A stretch of DNA of 64,000 nt from Aporrectodea caliginosa (GCA_020284085.1 JACEVL010000518.1:467501-531500), one strand, 5' to 3'. Shown: positions 36,001 through 43,165, counted from the first letter of the stretch. The notes: a model not told the origin generated them from the sequence alone. Program-made: numbers and translations.

Positions 36001-37749
36001 CAGTTTGGTGAGGTGAACACATTGAACAGTAGACTTGTTCAACTCTGATATGATGACATCTTTTCAGATCTATTGAAGATTTTCTCTTAGTTACTATCAA
36101 CAATAGCCTGCTTTGTCTGTTGTTTTGGACAAAGTTTTAAATGCGGTTGATTTGCTCTTTTTGCAGAACGATCTTCTGGATGTTGTTGCAGCGATGACGT
36201 TGTCAAAGAAAACTGTTCAACGAATCCGAATTAACTTTTTTGCCGCTACGATCTATAATCTTATCGGGATTCCCCTTGCTGCAGGTTGCTATAATTAGAC
36301 ATTTGTTTGTGAACTGTTTTACAATTAGTAAGCTGTTATTGTTGTCCAGCACTCTAACCACTACACTACCATATCGAGCTTCACCCTGCCACGGTAGAAA
36401 TTTGGTTGGTAATCATTAAGGCTTGCTAATTGTCTAAATATTAGCTAACCTTGGATTTCTGCTCCACCTGCAGCCCCTAGCCAACTCCGCTATAATGAGC
36501 ACACTGGCCATACACTGTCGGTGGGAAGATGAGGATGAGACAGTGAGGGAGAGGAGGAGGCCCCCCCGCTCTCATATGCCAAGGCTAAGAAACACTAAAG
36601 TCGCTAACACTTCATACCAATGGCTGCCTCAGGTCTAGTTTAATTGACTGCTCTTCTGCTGTTTGATTGTTGTATGCAATTCTATATAAACAGTTATCAC
36701 CAAGTGATTACTATCAAGAGATAATCACGTACTAAACTGATATTTACAGTATCATTGTAGTAAATGATACCTACATTAATGCATATGAATGATGCATATA
36801 TTTGATGTGTGCGATGTCATATTTATTCATTCATATTTACCTACACATGTTTGTGTTTGTGTTGTGTTTGTAGGGTTGTTCATGCCGTTTGGGTTGCAGC
36901 TTCAGCCGTGGATGGCTTCCCTTGCGATGGCACTTTCCTCGGTGTCGGTTGTGTCTCTTTCACTGCTTCTTAAACGGTATGCACTTCTGCTTACTACAAC
37001 CAGTTTCCTTACAAAAATGAAATTGTATTGTATTTAAATTGTATTGTATTTAAAGATTTATAAAGCACCTCTCACAGTGCACACCAATCAGAGGTGCTCC
37101 CAGTGCGAAAGTCCTCAAGAATAAGTTTTGAGGTAGCAAAAAGATGTAGCAGGGCCACCGGATAGTATGGTGGAGCGAACAAAGGGGGAAGTTGATTCCA
37201 TAGCGAAGGGCCAATGCAGGCAAAGGCTCGGGACTGGGCTATGGCCGTTCTCACACGAGGAACAAAAAGGTCAAGACGATCCGAAGAGTGGAGCAGGCTT
37301 CTTGAAGAGGTGCTATATAAATCTCCGGAATGAATGAATGAATGAATGAACTGTATGAGTGTATAATGCACAACTGAAAAGGCACTATATAAGTGTCTTG
37401 GATATATACATGCATTTAATATTTGAACTTTTGATGATCCATCAGGTGGAAGAAAGCAGAACGTCACGACCTTATGACCCCAGCCTATTTTGAGGATTAC
37501 CGTGAGGAGACAAATCGTAACATTCCAATCCACGTCTACTGTGGACTCGACGATTCGTCTCTGCACAACTCACCGCTGCTTAATTCGAATGCCTTAGCCA
37601 AGCGACTGTGGAGAAAACTGAACCGGCCGCAGAAGAAAGACCACAGAATGGGAAGCCTCTCTGATAAGCGGGGTTTGTTGGCATCAGACAGCGAGGAATC
37701 AGAACAATCGGACAGAGAAATAGACCGCATAGCGATGTCGAGTGTATGA
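14874..37749 (+). CDS. ATP7: Copper-transporting P1B-type ATPase, ATP7A/ATP7B family (19 coding exons)
   Basis: It pumps Cu(I) from the cytosol into the secretory lumen or out of the cell by ATP hydrolysis. Coding exons: 14874-15912, 21452-21646, 22274-22437, 22754-22915, 24613-24692, 25072-25309, 26567-26800, 28566-28706, 29721-29954, 30809-30943, 31804-31992, 32586-32765, 33310-33463, 34120-34263, 34662-34804, 35257-35460, 36167-36284, 36874-36976, 37446-37749. All junctions are GT/AG and in phase, giving about 1386 residues (human ATP7B 1465, ATP7A 1500). HMA domains have MTCxSC at C19/C22, C101/C104, C276/C279, C396/C399 and C472/C475; the third (about 173-246) lacks it. Actuator TGES 777-780, CPC 900-902, phosphorylation D944 in DKTGT, SEHP with H985, TGDN 1131-1134, GDGVND 1177-1182. 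The tail has DKRGLL (1359-1364), an acidic serine cluster, and ends SSV. One gene precedes the vertebrate ATP7A/B split in most invertebrates, so ATP7 is the safer name. Exon limits are my own reading and have no transcript support. Confidence 0.95.
16005..16215 (+). mobile_element. tRNA-derived SINE (family 3)
   Basis: The A-box-like GTGGTCTAGTCAGTAGATGC and the B box GGGTTCAAACCCTGC are followed by a body GTGTCTAATGCACAAGGTAT ... AATGAGGTTAATATC. The same body recurs, without head, at 32165-32243 in a later ATP7 intron. Confidence 0.65.
16207..16605. mobile_element. hAT-like non-autonomous element (tentative)
   Basis: The left end CAGGGGTGGCCAACC and the right end (inverted) CAGGGATTTAAAAAAGCCGG look like a Charlie-type hAT pair. 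The interior has GGGCCA/TGGCCC motifs. I cannot find a clear 8-bp target duplication, so limits are approximate. Confidence 0.4.
17700..17955 (+). repeat. Dispersed repeat ending in (GATT)n
   Basis: CCAAACTTCTAAAGCGCCAC through CACGAGCGCTG is shared with 12912-13010 and, inverted and diverged, with 38640-38830. It ends in AATAAATTGATTGATT followed by GATT repeats, the usual tail of a LINE/SINE 3' end in this genome. Confidence 0.6.
18545..18832 (-). mobile_element. tRNA-derived SINE (family 2)
   Basis: On the minus strand the head contains TGGTAATACCCAGGCACG and the B box GGGTTCGATACCCGC, then CATAAGGTTGACTCAGCC and a body ending in TTTGCCAGTTTGAATTGAAT and ATT repeats. Confidence 0.75.
19205..19560. 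repeat. Minisatellite in ATP7 intron, unit about 55-65 bp
   Basis: Imperfect copies of TTAGTAGTTGTCCTCTAATT followed by CCATTGTGCCTTGATAAAAC and TACTATAGC. About six units of varying length can be followed by eye. Confidence 0.75.
19735..19845. repeat. 20-bp tandem repeat, about five copies
   Basis: The unit is AATTAATTTAACAACTGGGA, repeated almost without change. The identity between copies suggests a recent expansion. Confidence 0.9.
20155..20452 (-). mobile_element. tRNA-derived SINE (family 2) with (AAT)n tail
   Basis: A (AAT)n tract at 20156-20190 is the 3' tail of a minus-oriented copy. The body has GATTTGTAATCATACTGCGT and GGGCGCCTTGCATGGCTGCC, and a degenerate B box lies near 20385-20400. 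It is a close relative of the copy at 8222. Confidence 0.7.
20963..21030 (-). mobile_element. Helitron-like 3' terminus (copy 1)
   Basis: The minus strand ends CCATCTTAGGATGG (hairpin with TTAG loop), GCAAACAT, CTAG and then T. That is the Helitron 3' architecture of a short hairpin about 10-12 nt before CTRR with insertion next to T. The stem differs from the copy at 33516 at both paired positions, keeping the pairing. Confidence 0.45.
21050..21265. repeat. C/T-rich (CCCT)n tract
   Basis: Irregular CCCTCCCTGCCT-type pyrimidine repeat in the ATP7 intron about 190 bp before the next exon. Frames across it encode only proline/serine/leucine monotony. Confidence 0.8.
21452..21646 (+). CDS. ATP7: ATP7 coding exon 2: linker and first half of HMA5
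   Basis: Residues 347-411. It encodes a polar linker and the GMTCGSC metal loop of HMA domain 5 (C396, C399). Acceptor TTTTCAG|AC, donor AAG|GTATGG, phase 1 on both sides. The HMA5 fold is split across this exon and the next, as in other animal ATP7 genes. Confidence 0.95.
22274..22437 (+). CDS. ATP7: ATP7 coding exon 3: second half of HMA5
   Basis: Residues 412-466, [20 protein letters not shown] onward to NDIGFTAS, followed by a short acidic linker. Acceptor TTGCAG|GT, donor CTT|GTGAGT, ending in phase 0. Confidence 0.95.
22754..22915 (+). CDS. ATP7: ATP7 coding exon 4: HMA6
   Basis: Residues 467-520. HMA domain 6 with GMTCSSC (C472, C475), the domain closest to the membrane, required for transport in the vertebrate enzymes. 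Acceptor TTTTAG|AT, donor AAC|GTATGT, phase 0 both sides. Confidence 0.95.
23592..23880 (+). mobile_element. tRNA-derived SINE (family 2 variant) with (ATT)n tail
   Basis: The head GATGGCGCATTGGATGCAAC and the B box GAGTTCGAGTCC are followed by the body with TTAAGATTTCTGTCTTCTGT, AATGTACAGCGC and AATAAAGAAAAG, then ATT repeats. The inverted copy at 52075-52322 shares head, body and tail. Confidence 0.8.
24180..24553. mobile_element. Rearranged composite of family 2 SINEs
   Basis: The first part (24180-24268) is a minus-oriented tail (TTTATTCAATTCAAACTGAC). The middle (24270-24385) is a plus-oriented head with B box GGGTTCGAATCCACC. The last part (24390-24553) is again a minus-oriented head/body. 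It looks like one SINE inserted into another. Confidence 0.65.
24613..24692 (+). CDS. ATP7: ATP7 coding exon 5: end of HMA6 and linker to membrane
   Basis: Residues 521-547, starting SLGFHASLV and ending in DHVKVIRR. The donor AG|GTTTGT at 24693 is needed to keep frame with the next exon; the nearer CAC|GTAAAG at 24676 looks like a better donor but breaks the frame. The conserved W of the next exon (R-R-W-R-N) supports this choice. Confidence 0.85.
25072..25309 (+). CDS. ATP7: ATP7 coding exon 6: transmembrane segments 1-2
   Basis: Residues 547-626. Two hydrophobic segments: [20 protein letters not shown] and, after a luminal loop with potential N-glycosylation sites, [14 protein letters not shown]. 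Donor CAG|GTGGGT. A SINE begins only about 37 bp after this donor. Confidence 0.95.
25347..25620 (+). mobile_element. tRNA-derived SINE (family 1) in ATP7 intron
   Basis: The A box GATAGTGTAGTGGTTAGCAT and a B box GGTTCAAATGCCC precede the complete family body (CTCCACCTGCACCC, TAATGAGTACACTG, GGAAAGGACTGGCCACCCGC, ending GGCTGCCTCGGG). It is among the most complete copies in the window. Confidence 0.85.
26567..26800 (+). CDS. ATP7: ATP7 coding exon 7: transmembrane segments 3-4
   Basis: Residues 627-704, including [20 protein letters not shown] and [20 protein letters not shown], among the most conserved P1B stretches. Phase 0 at both borders; donor AAG|GTATCA. Confidence 0.97.
27087..28318. 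mobile_element. DNA transposon-like element with terminal inverted repeats
   Basis: The left end GGCCAAAAAAAAGAATGGTG and the right end inverted GGCCAAAACAAAATAATGGT both continue with GTGTTTCCGGTAAC. The interior has no coding frames but includes a minisatellite (27600-27880). A target duplication is not obvious. Confidence 0.6.
27600..27880. repeat. Minisatellite, unit about 16-26 bp (GTTGCTAAGGAGGCTG)
   Basis: Imperfect tandem copies of GGTTGCTAAGGAGGCTG-like units with spacing variation, more than ten in number, inside the element at 27087-28318. Confidence 0.75.
28566..28706 (+). CDS. ATP7: ATP7 coding exon 8: start of actuator domain
   Basis: Residues 705-751, with [17 protein letters not shown] and [11 protein letters not shown], the conserved entry to the A domain. 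Acceptor TTTTAG|GG, donor AAG|GTCGAT, phase 0. Confidence 0.95.
28730..29020. repeat. 24-bp minisatellite (CTGTTACATGTTACAGTATT)
   Basis: About a dozen near-identical units follow exon 8 by only about 25 bp. Long frames across it are artefacts of a period divisible by three. Confidence 0.9.
29330..29560. repeat. Dispersed repeat, internally duplicated
   Basis: Two direct copies of CATTGGACATGGTCACAGAG followed by TAAGGGGTCAGTTTTGAAA and GGCAATTATTTATT (about 29377-29455 and 29460-29530). A related element lies at 63425-63560. Confidence 0.7.
29721..29954 (+). CDS. ATP7: ATP7 coding exon 9: actuator domain with TGES
   Basis: Residues 752-829. [18 protein letters not shown] holds the TGE dephosphorylation loop (777-780). 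It ends LVEEAQTSK, phase 0, donor AAG|GTGAGA. Confidence 0.97.
29978..30315. repeat. Minisatellite of about 36 bp, intron after exon 9
   Basis: About nine units of TTTTAGAGGAAGTTGGGGAA followed by GTTAGAGGATTCCTG start roughly 25 bp after the splice donor. Early units are nearly identical, later ones diverge. Confidence 0.9.
30809..30943 (+). CDS. ATP7: ATP7 coding exon 10: transmembrane segment 5
   Basis: Residues 830-874: [16 protein letters not shown] and the hydrophobic [15 protein letters not shown]. Acceptor TTTCAG|GC, donor CTG|GTAAAC, phase 0. Confidence 0.95.
31091..31130. repeat. Perfect 16-bp inverted repeat (hairpin)
   Basis: TCTACTTTCAATGTTA (31091-31106) and its exact complement TAACATTGAAAGTAGA (31115-31130) are separated by 8 nt. 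ACTACTGGGACA motifs flank it on both sides, so it is probably the core of a short palindromic repeat. It lies in an ATP7 intron. Confidence 0.8.
31804..31992 (+). CDS. ATP7: ATP7 coding exon 11: transmembrane segment 6 with CPC
   Basis: Residues 875-937. [20 protein letters not shown] contains the Cys-Pro-Cys copper site (900-902) that defines P1B-1 pumps, followed by [12 protein letters not shown] leading to the P domain. Phase 0 both sides. Confidence 0.98.
32165..32243 (+). mobile_element. SINE family 3 body fragment
   Basis: Shares CCAGTGTCTAATGCACTAGG ... AATCAGGTCAATATCC with the body of the copy at 16005-16215; the tRNA-like head is missing. Confidence 0.5.
32586..32765 (+). CDS. ATP7: ATP7 coding exon 12: phosphorylation site and SEHP
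   Basis: Residues 938-997. [19 protein letters not shown] carries the phosphorylated aspartate D944. [10 protein letters not shown] has the histidine (H985) equivalent to ATP7B H1069, the ATP-adenine contact. Donor CAG|GTGAGG. Confidence 0.98.
32870..33115 (+). repeat. LINE/SINE 3' tail and long (GATT)n microsatellite
   Basis: TAGGAATCTTGAAAGGGTGG followed by TATATAAG is the 3' end signature of the local LINE family, running into GATT repeats with ATTAATTATTT interruptions. Confidence 0.85.
33310..33463 (+). CDS. ATP7: ATP7 coding exon 13: nucleotide-binding domain
   Basis: Residues 998-1049 (first base). [20 protein letters not shown] includes the N-domain GxG (GSG). Donor GGAT|GTAAGT, phase 1, which fits only the second of the two downstream exon copies (34120). 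Confidence 0.93.
33516..33590 (-). mobile_element. Helitron-like 3' terminus (copy 2)
   Basis: The minus strand reads CCGTCTTAGGACGG, GCAAACAT, CTAG, T. Hairpin and CTAG spacing match the copies at 20963 and 61163. It lies between exon 13 and the broken exon copy at 33686; the extent of the element is unknown. Confidence 0.45.
33620..33955 (+). repeat. Duplicated intron-exon-intron block, upstream copy
   Basis: It shares intron sequence before the exon (GTGTTGTTTAAATGCAG), the exon itself, and intron after it (TTCTAAAATATGTAT ... TGTATGTTTG) with 34055-34400. The exonic part is far better conserved than the intronic parts. A third copy of the upstream intronic stretch lies at 35699-35760. 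Confidence 0.85.
33686..33837 (+). pseudogene. Duplicate of ATP7 coding exon 14, frame-broken
   Basis: From the GGATCGCAG motif (33701 on) to the donor it matches the functional exon at 34120-34263 with three differences, all at synonymous third codon positions. Its 5' end is different and 8 nt longer. Spliced after exon 13 (phase 1) it shifts frame and meets a stop; entry in the other usable phase hits a TGA at once. It could be a relic, a regulatory poison exon, or an assembly merge of two alleles. Confidence 0.75.
34120..34263 (+). CDS. ATP7: ATP7 coding exon 14: N-domain to P-domain
   Basis: Residues 1049-1096 plus one base: [20 protein letters not shown] onward, with the conserved GNRDW and HTAVLCAVN. 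Acceptor ATGCAG|TG, donor ATA|GTAAGT; phase 1 on both sides, so it joins exon 13 and exon 15 in frame. Confidence 0.95.
34330..34500. repeat. (GTAT)n/(TATG)n microsatellite
   Basis: Imperfect TGTATGTATGTTTG repeats after exon 14; a shorter start of the same tract follows the broken exon copy near 33913-33935, as expected from the duplication. Confidence 0.85.
34662..34804 (+). CDS. ATP7: ATP7 coding exon 15: P-domain TGDN
   Basis: Residues 1097-1144: [20 protein letters not shown], then [20 protein letters not shown] with TGDN at 1131-1134. Acceptor TTGCAG|AT, donor CAG|GTGCGA (weak at +3 to +5). Confidence 0.97.
35257..35460 (+). CDS. ATP7: ATP7 coding exon 16: P-domain [10 protein letters not shown]
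   Basis: Residues 1145-1212: [12 protein letters not shown], then [20 protein letters not shown] (Mg-binding Asp in GDGVND 1177-1182) and [17 protein letters not shown]. Phase 0 both sides. Confidence 0.98.
35510..35770. repeat. Short tandem-like repeats and third copy of exon-14 upstream intron
   Basis: TTGCCTAATCATTGTGTAAT-type units of 10-20 bp fill 35510-35660. Positions 35699-35760 (AAGTCTAGTTTATT ... TAACTTTGAACA) match the intronic sequence before the exon copy at 33686. Confidence 0.6.
36167..36284 (+). CDS. ATP7: ATP7 coding exon 17: transmembrane segment 7
   Basis: Residues 1213-1251 plus one base: [20 protein letters not shown] and a helix with [10 protein letters not shown]. The Tyr-Asn pair in this helix is a conserved Cu ligand region. 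Donor GCAG|GTTGCT, phase 1. Confidence 0.96.
36345..36680 (+). mobile_element. SINE (family 1), degenerate, with internal insertion
   Basis: The head is scrambled, but the body (GATTTCTGCTCCACCTGCAG, TAATGAGCACACTG, GTCGGTGGGAAGATGAG, CTCATATGCCAAGGC, GGCTGCCTCAGGTCTAG) is clear. About 40 bp are inserted after AAATTTGGTTGG. Confidence 0.75.
36874..36976 (+). CDS. ATP7: ATP7 coding exon 18: transmembrane segment 8
   Basis: Residues 1252-1285 plus two bases: [20 protein letters not shown] followed by [15 protein letters not shown]; the MA..SS..V signature of the last helix is present. Donor ACG|GTATGC, phase 2. Confidence 0.96.
37070..37335 (-). pseudogene. LINE ORF C-terminal fragment in the last ATP7 intron
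   Basis: The minus-strand frame [20 protein letters not shown] followed by LWNQLPPLF is the C-terminal signature of CR1/L2-like LINEs. An adjoining tail (TTTATATAGCACCTCTTCAA and a GAATGAAT run, 37315-37350) points to a 3' end joined upstream, so the fragment is rearranged. Confidence 0.65.
37446..37749 (+). CDS. ATP7: ATP7 coding exon 19: cytosolic tail and stop
   Basis: Residues 1286-1386. [20 protein letters not shown] begins the tail. Near the end are DKRGLL (acidic dileucine, used for Golgi retrieval in vertebrate ATP7 proteins), [10 protein letters not shown] (acidic serine cluster, casein-kinase-2 type) and a C-terminal SSV that fits a class I PDZ ligand. Stop TGA at 37747-37749. Confidence 0.95.
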
Positions 37750-40343
37750 TGTAATTTGTGCGGTATGGCTTTTGCATTTATAACCAATTTATGGCATTTC
37801 ACTTGCATAATCATGATCGTAAATCACCTGTGATCTTCAACGAAAAGTTTCTTTCAGTTCCAATCTAATCCAACAACTTCTATAGAGCCGTGAAATCACT
37901 CGAACGTCGCACCCTGTTACAGAAATCTGGTTTGAAATCTGTTCGGTCAGGAAGCCAGTAATTGGGAAAAGGAAGTTATGAACTGATGGAGACATTGTCG
38001 AGAGTTTTAGCAAATTATAATGCAGTTTTATTTTCAACAGGTAGAACTACCATTAGTTATTAAATTTTAACAATTGTGATTACCGAATTTAATATATTGG
38101 ATGTAAAAAATTGTGTTTATGAACAATGATCATGTGTTGTTATAATTTTTTGGTAGAATTTATTGTTTGGTGACTTCTTCTATTTTTTTTATGTCTGTTA
38201 TGTGTTGTTTAATGTAGAACTCGAGATTTCTAACTTTCTGGTTGGAACTGTGTTTAACGAATCTTTTTGTGTAACACAAAATGTTTTTGAAATGATTCGT
38301 TAATGTTCGGCTTTTGTCAGTGTTATTGGTATATTATTATCATTGAAATAAGGCATAACTCTGCCTCTGGCTGCGTTCGTCTTCTCTGTGGGTCCATCTC
38401 TATTTATGAGATTCGGAGTTAAAATTTGAAGATTATGGTTACGATTATGATACTTAAAGATATACACTTCCAGTTTAATTAATTATTAAGTTTTATTTTG
38501 ATTGAGTTATTGTAAAGGATCACCAGCAGCTTTAACAGTTCAGGAAACGTTTTCTGCTTGACTTAAGACACATTTGTTCGGTGATTCCTATATAGCCGTG
38601 CCGGAGTGTCCTTTTGAGTTACTTGAAGGGTGCTATACAAGTGCTATATACATTACTCGTCATAGCATCTTCTCCACCTCTCTGCTCTCTGATCTCTTGG
38701 GGCACTGAACTCGGATATTCACTTGGCATCTCTGCACAGCCCTATGACACGATGCAGTGCTAGTGAATAAGCTGAGGCCCTATGCTTAGCTTTAGAGTAG
38801 CGCTTTAGAAATTTTGAGTTTACGATTACGATTATGATACTTCAAGATTATAAAGTGTATGCTTACAGCTTCATTAACCAATAAGTTTTATTTTGATTGA
38901 GTTATTGTAATACATATGAAGATGATTTTTAGCCGTACTATTTTAATATTAATAGTAACATATATTTGTGTAACTTTTGATATGTTGGTTGACATTGAAA
39001 AATACTTGTAATGGATATATATAACAATAATGTCTAACACCTGGCAACTTTTGTTCAACCTTTATTAAAGATAGAATAGTAATAACAATGATATATTTTC
39101 AGGCGAGTTTTATTGTTCGTGTTCACAACGAAGATGTAAATGCTTGTACTACGACATTAGACTATTTTAATATTAATAGTAACATATGTTTAACTTTTTT
39201 GTTATGCTGGTAGACATTGCATTGAAAACACTTTATAAGTAATATTGTAACGAGTAGTTACCTTAAAGGGGCACAATATAAATCCATGCAATGCATGAAT
39301 AGAGTAATTATTATTATTATTATTAAATAAAGCGCGCAAGGTCACACCGAAATGTGAATCTGAGGTGCGGATAGTCAGCCGCCAGGTGAAGATGCACTTA
39401 GATTTCTAAATCCTTGAAAGCCAAGGAGAAATAGTGAGTTTTGAGCCGCTTTTTGAAGGAAGGAAGTGAAGTTGAGCTACGAAGAGAAAGTGGTAGACGA
39501 TTCCATTCCTTCAGAGCAGAGGCTGCAGAGTAATAATGTGTAACACCTGGCACTCTTTCTGCCTTTATTAAACGTAGAATATTAATAACAACAATAGATT
39601 TTGAGGTGAGTTTTATTGTTCATGTTGACAACGAAGATGTAAATGCTTATCTTGATTGACGGAGCAAAGGACTGCTTCTTTGTTATTAGGTAAATATTGC
39701 AGTTGATGTGACAAAACTATTCAAGCAGTGTGAATGTAATTGTTCTTTTGTTTATTTTTTAACAAGATTTTCATCATTTGTAGTTCGATAGTTGTTTCAT
39801 TTTAAATGCTTTTGTATTAGTAGCAAATTGAATTCTATCTTAAACGTGCACCACTTCGTTCAATCAGAGGTATGCTTTTACAGATTTTATGATGTATCGA
39901 CGTCCTTGTAACTAACTAACTCAATTGTGCTGTTATTTTACGATAAAATTTCTTCTGGTTCTTTGAAGTTGTTGTTTGGAGAGTGATATCGAAGATAGAT
40001 GCCAGTCTGTTTGATCAAATACGCTTTGATTTATGCAATGAGCCAATGCTATTCATTGGATTTGACTCAAACAAAAGGACGATGCTAGCCCATGAGATAA
40101 GGAAGCTGATCATTAAGCTAATAATTACCTATTATGTTAAAATGCCGAAATTACTTTAATAATTTTGACCCCAAAGTGTTAAGCACCAAAAGGGCAATGT
40201 AAGATCCCTCCGGAAACTGTGTTGTAAATGAATATAACTCGTTGGTATCTGGCCAAGTAAATGTGTTCGGGAAAGCAACAGTTTTGAAAATTTGGACTGC
40301 AGTTGCAAGACACTTTAAAGTATAGGTTCCTTTTTTATAGAAG
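37750..40343 (+). other. ATP7 3' UTR (start) and intergenic DNA with direct repeats
   Basis: The 3' UTR begins at 37750; I cannot fix its end, since no canonical AATAAA is close. Duplicated blocks: 39026-39150 and 39531-39655 (CTAACACCTGGCA ... GAAGATGTAAATGCT), and ATTTTAATATTAATAGTAAC at about 38940 and 39168. LINE-type 3' tails occur near 38625 and 39275. Positions 39330-39530 belong to a dispersed repeat also seen inverted at 24850-24905. No gene. Confidence 0.45.
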
Positions 40344-41129
40344 ATGAGCAGTCCCTTAGGAGGAAAAAAGCGAAAATGAGAAATTCAAAAAGTAATAGCA
40401 ACCAAAAGTTGCCTTATGGTATGGGCTCAAAAAATGTCGAAATTTTTTTTAAAATTTTTAATGTCTTGATGCTCCCCAAGATGGCCAAAGTTACGAAAAA
40501 TAGCGTTTTTTCGAGAAAATCGCAGGTTTTCTTTTAAAATATTCTAATTGAAAACTAATTAACTGTCATTCAATATACCGTTGGAAAGAGCTCTTAAAAC
40601 TGAATGAAATGATGTATTAATTTCCAGAATATTCCCGTATTTATAGAAGTTATTAACTTTTTACCATTTCCCATGTTTCGCGACATGTCGTTTAGTCTGA
40701 AAACGGTTAGACACTATTAACTTTTTACCCTTCGAGATATTTCAACCGATAGTATGTCATTCGATTCATCCCTGGACCGCCGTTCCAACGGTACATTGTG
40801 ATGCGGGATTATTTAACAGGACACATTTGTTTAATTTTTTTTACAGTTTTGGTACAGTTTTGTTTGCAATCTTTCTTTGATTCTGTTGTCATTTAAGCTG
40901 TATGAACACTTTGTCCGATGAATTGAGCGCTAGGAACATTCCATTTTGTTCATGAATAATTGCGAAATGTCGAAGCATAAAAGCTACAATGCCTACGCGT
41001 TCTAAAACATAGTTTTCGATGTTCCAAGACAAACAGGAAGTAGGGCAGACTATTCTACCCACGTTTGAGAAATGTATCTCTGTTCAACTACCTCGATCTT
41101 CACTCTCTAATGCCTTCTTTTCCGTCTCA

Positions 41130-41560
41130 ATTTAGGAAATCTTTTATGCAGATATATTTCATGGTGTTGACTGTGGCCATGTCACTCTACTCTTCCTCTT
41201 TGACATCAGTACCGCTTTTGACAATGTTGATCACACCATCCTCTTAGACCTGCTGTCTAGGTCGTTTGGGATTTTTGACTCTGCTATTCTTTGATTCTAT
41301 TCATTCCTACCGGATCGCTCTGTTTCTGTAGTTTTCGGTCCTACCCGCTCTTTCTGTGTCCATTTGTCTTATGGCTTACCTCAGGGCCCTGTCCTTGTTC
41401 CCCTTCTGTTCATCTTGTATACTCGGATCTAGCTAGGGTTCTTGGTCCACTCGGTGTCCTTTTCCACCAAAATGCTAATGACACGGGTTCTTTAATTCAT
41501 TGTCGATCCTGTTCTCTCTCTATCACTATTTCAAGGCCTAGTGTACTTTAGTTTATTCTT
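41130..41560 (+). pseudogene. LINE reverse transcriptase fragment (CR1/L2-like), plus strand
   Basis: With frame changes the + strand reads FDISTAFDNVDHTILLDLLS, then FLPDRSVSVVFGPTRS, SYGLPQGPVLVPLLFILYT and FHQNANDTG (decayed YADDTQ). These are RT blocks 3 to 5 of an L2/CR1-type LINE. It is a dead fragment in the spacer of the foldback element. Confidence 0.8.
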
Positions 41561-41819
41561 TCCATAGCCTTTGGTCCCCTCGGTCTTCGGCCTGTAGCCA
41601 TTTGGCTAACTGTCCCTGGAATGCGGACCTATATGTGAGCCATAGGTCTATATAGGAATTTCGCTTTTATTGGTCCTTCAGCTGAAACCGACTGCCTCAG
41701 TCCCTTATGATTGACTTCCTTTCTCTTTCCTCTGACCAGTTACTCAAGCACCTGAAACCTATCTTTTTGTCAGTGAATATACTGCCTGGGTCGGGAGCGC
41801 CTCTGATTTTAAGTGGCGC

Positions 41820-42300
41820 TTAAGTAGAAACATGAGCGGGAGACAACATTGATATGATCAGACAGAGAGAGGACAGGATCCAGAATGAATCAAAGATCAT
41901 GCAAAGATGAAGAAAAGTGCGCATTGGGAAACGTAGGCGAAGGGACTCAGAGTCAATCCCGGCAAGCTGGGCATGGTTACCGAGCCAAATGTATACTGGG
42001 TCTTGTCTTGGTTTAGAAAAAAAGGTTAACGGACAACCATCAATCAAGAACAGCTGAAGCCTCTAGAATACGTTCAACCAGAGCTGCGGCTGTGACGGCA
42101 GGGCCATGAAGGTAAGGCATTAATGGAACCAAAAAAGAGCAGACTAGCAGAGTTAACAATCCCAAACGACCTAGACAGCAGGTCTTAGAGGATGGTGTGA
42201 TCAATAGTGTCAAAAGCAGAACTGATGTTATATAGGGAGAGTAGAATGATGTGGCTACGGCCCACATAATGAAATATATCTGATAGAAAACTCACCATAA
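41820..42300 (-). pseudogene. LINE reverse transcriptase fragment, same family, minus strand
   Basis: On the minus strand: ISSAFDTIDHTIL, DLLSRSFGIV, then after a gap the thumb region TQYIWLGNHAQLAGIDS-like, RFPMRTFLHLCMIFDSFWIL and a final SDHINVVSRS. It belongs to the same LINE family as the plus-strand fragment at 41130 but is in opposite orientation, lacking the YADD block. Confidence 0.75.
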
Positions 42301-42511
42301 GAGATTCCGTCGAGTGGAATTTCCTAAATCCAGGCTGAAGAGAAGGCCTTAGAGGATGGTGTGATCAATAGTGTCAAAAGCAGAACTGATGTTATATAGG
42401 GAGAGTAGAATGATGTGGCTACGGCCCACATAATGAAATATATCTGATAGAAAACTCACCATAAGAGATTCCGTCGAGTGGAATTTCCTAAATCCAGGCT
42501 GAAGAGAAGGC
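42184..42511. repeat. 164-bp tandem duplication within LINE fragment
   Basis: Two copies, 42184-42347 and 42348-42511, are essentially identical, starting CTTAGAGGATGGTGTGATCA. A third begins at 42512 but diverges after a few bases. The duplication postdates the LINE insertion. Confidence 0.9.
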
Positions 42512-43165
42512 ATTAGAGAGTGAAGACCAATCTATAGTGGCCCAGTTGAAGAGAGATAGGGGAGACCGGGGCAGGAGTGGCATGGTGGGTAAGAGTGGCA
42601 CCCCATACTAGCCAGAAAACGGCCACCATTGTAGAATCTTTACCTTGCGTTTTAATAAGCCGGTTTGATGCGATACACAATGGAAAACTATATTCTGCAG
42701 AAGAGCTGTCACAATTATTTTTGTTTCAATTTTTAAGATTTTCGTCTAATTTGAGTTTTTTAAAGGCGATCTTTGATCAGCCCCTACTTTTTTAATAGAA
42801 GGTAAGGCACTGTTTGTATTGTGTTATTTATAAGATCTAATATGCTTCTTTTAAATTGAACATTATCGTACGTCACATCTTAATCCTTTCATAACGAAAA
42901 GAATCGCTAAGGCGAGGCATAGCTATGGGGCAAAAGAGGCACACCATCTGCCGTTTTTGCCCCACGACATGTCACTTTTGCCCCTGAACATGGGGCAAGA
43001 GTGGCACTTTTGACATTTGCCATTATATTTTTCCTACATTATTTAGTTGCTCCTTAAATTAACTTTAACAATTAAGAATATCTGAAACTTTATTCAGTCC
43101 ATGAAAGCAGTAACAGTATAGACGGAAGCTTACGTGCAGAAGCCTCCGCATCACGAGATACCACA

